A DNA stretch of 64,000 nt, taken from the NCBI GenBank assembly GCA_016718525.1, contig JADKDD010000002.1, positions 1,302,001 through 1,366,000 on the forward strand, written 5' to 3'. Source of the stretch: Rhodocyclaceae bacterium (GTDB lineage: Bacteria; Pseudomonadota; Gammaproteobacteria; Burkholderiales; Rhodocyclaceae). Below are positions 62,937-64,000 of this stretch, in pieces; position 1 is the stretch's first letter, and each line of letters opens with the position of its first letter. A model generated the notes under the pieces. The model did not search any database, was not told the DNA's origin, and worked only from the letters and a program-made list of their open reading frames with translations. A program made the translations under genes and the position numbers.

Positions 62937-64000
62937 GGTTTGGCCTTTTCTGCAGTGGTGCTTGCTTCTGCCTTGTCGTTCGAAGCACTCGCTGATTCAC
63001 TGGTGATGAGCCACTTCCCGTCAATATTTGTCCAGCGCAACGTCTTTTGCGTCCGGTCACTGAACTTGTCAGAACGGTAATCCTGAATAAATGTGGTCAC
63101 CACCAAATTGGTCGATTTTTCGTCAATCTGCACTTTGCTCACGGCGAGATCAATCTTGCCGGGCTGAGCGAGTCGCTGCGTGCGCTTGGTGACCCAATCG
63201 GCGCGACTAATTCCACCCTCGGGAACAAAGTTTGGGGCATAAAAATCAAGATATGCCTTGAGGTCCCTGGCTGCCCATGCTGTCGTCCATGCCTTGAACC
63301 GCTCGGCGACGGCCGCAGTTTTTGAGGGTGGTGGTGCAGCCCCTGGCAGTGGTGCGACCGATCCCTGCGGATTTGCTACGCTACCGGCGGGTAAAGGCGC
63401 ACCGGCAGCAATGCTAACCACACCGGTATTGGCCATCGTATCGACGGCAATTTTGGACAGTTGCTCTATGTTCGGGGTGTATCGACTTGGCGCATCAGGA
63501 GGGCAAATTTCCGAATCATCAACTTTGGTGAGCTCCTGGCCACCGGGAACATCATCGTCGCCCAGACTTCGTAGTTTAAGAAATTTGAGCAAGCGGCCGA
63601 TACCGGCATGGGTGCGCAGATAAGCGAGATAAAGGTCAAAATCGGCATGAATGGTCGTGCGGCGGGCATTGAGCAGTTCACTTTCCGTGTCGAGCAGGTC
63701 GAGCAGTGAGCGCTGCCCGATATTGAACTGCGCCTTGTACGCATTGCGGGTCTTTTCAACCGCAGCAACCTGCACCCCGAGGTTTGACAACTGATTGCGT
63801 AACCGGGAAACGTCGTTGTAGGCAATTGCAAGCGTCTGGCGCGAGTCACGGCAGGCTTTTTCACGCAAGTCCAGCGCTTGATTCCGGCGCTCAATTGCGC
63901 CTTCAACACGCGCTTTGTCGGCGCCGCCGTTGAAAAGGTTATACGCAAACAGGACTTCTGCGACGTCATTGCGACGGGTGGTACCGGTACCCTCGTAATT
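62933..64000 (-). CDS. TolC-family outer membrane protein with NTF2-like C-terminal domain (5' end outside window)
   Basis: 355 residues are visible; the frame is open to base 64000. The upstream part (NYEGTGTTRRNDVAEVLFAYNLFNGG, AIERRNQALDLREKACRD, NIGQRSLLDLLDTESELLNARR) is the second half of a TolC/LapE-type efflux barrel-tunnel protein. A Pro/Ala/Gly-rich linker follows, then ~110 residues (RFKAWTTAWAARDLKAYLDFYAPNF to LRWTNIDGKWLITSES) resembling an NTF2/SnoaL-like domain as in Cds6-type proteins. It is likely the outer-membrane channel for the nearby T1SS and adhesin, on the opposite strand. An internal TTG at 63868 is not the true start. Confidence 0.85.
   Translation of the reverse strand, partial: NYEGTGTTRRNDVAEVLFAYNLFNGGADKARVEGAIERRNQALDLREKACRDSRQTLAIAYNDVSRLRNQLSNLGVQVAAVEKTRNAYKAQFNIGQRSLLDLLDTESELLNARRTTIHADFDLYLAYLRTHAGIGRLLKFLKLRSLGDDDVPGGQELTKVDDSEICPPDAPSRYTPNIEQLSKIAVDTMANTGVVSIAAGAPLPAGSVANPQGSVAPLPGAAPPPSKTAAVAERFKAWTTAWAARDLKAYLDFYAPNFVPEGGISRADWVTKRTQRLAQPGKIDLAVSKVQIDEKSTNLVVTTFIQDYRSDKFSDRTQKTLRWTNIDGKWLITSESASASNDKAEASTTAEKAKP

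Overview
This window is a bacterial chromosomal segment, most likely from a betaproteobacterium. The evidence is the thiS-thiG-(orf)-trmB order, the ubiB/VanZ/MazG/ferredoxin/hydrolase/ABC chain, argS followed by an SPOR-domain gene, and a LapA/BapA-type type I secretion (T1SS) adhesin. The genus cannot be assigned from the sequence alone. No rRNA, tRNA, CRISPR, prophage or insertion sequence was recognised.

Layout. (1) 1-4043: the start of a small exported Cys-rich protein running off the left edge, an EF-G-like GTPase, YaeQ, and an alpha/beta hydrolase. (2) 4215-13349: twelve tightly packed minus-strand genes, many overlapping or coupled: ubiB, VanZ-like, MazG-like pyrophosphohydrolase, 2Fe-2S ferredoxin, alpha/beta hydrolase, NodI/NodJ-like ABC exporter, thiS, thiG, an exported hypothetical, trmB and a diguanylate cyclase. 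(3) 13440-20118: argS and an SPOR protein on plus, then on minus a PIN-domain protein, a GDSL lipoprotein esterase, trhO, two SDRs and a DsbA-like isomerase. (4) 20119-61798: the standout, a T1SS adhesin locus. It holds an ABC transporter/ATPase, a membrane fusion protein and a LuxR-type regulator in one operon, then a promoter region with a perfect 20-bp palindrome, then one enormous adhesin gene of about 36.7 kb. (5) 61799-64000: an intrinsic terminator, then on minus a periplasmic amino-acid-type binding protein translationally coupled to a TolC-family protein with a C-terminal NTF2-like extension (5' end outside the window).

The adhesin reads as a LapA-like retention module, three VCBS-type repeats, Ig-like domains (two in an exact 303-bp duplication), a Calx-beta-like domain, 38 tandem near-identical 663-bp units (27811-52984), about 2,000 further residues of diverged cadherin/Ig-like domains, two candidate ligand-binding beta-sandwich domains, RTX nonapeptides and a C-terminal T1SS signal. 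In the sequence as given it is broken by 24 single-base indels, all inside the array: 20 are the same G5-to-G4 run, two are other 1-nt deletions and two are 1-nt insertions. Correcting them adds a net 20 nt and gives exactly 12,254 codons (12,253 aa) in one frame with the intact C-terminal part. The transporter and fusion-protein genes each carry one homopolymer indel too. Sequencing or consensus error in a long repeat is the simplest explanation, but decay of the locus is not excluded.

Together the transporter, fusion protein and TolC could form the export channel for the adhesin, with the LuxR-like protein a candidate regulator acting at the palindrome.
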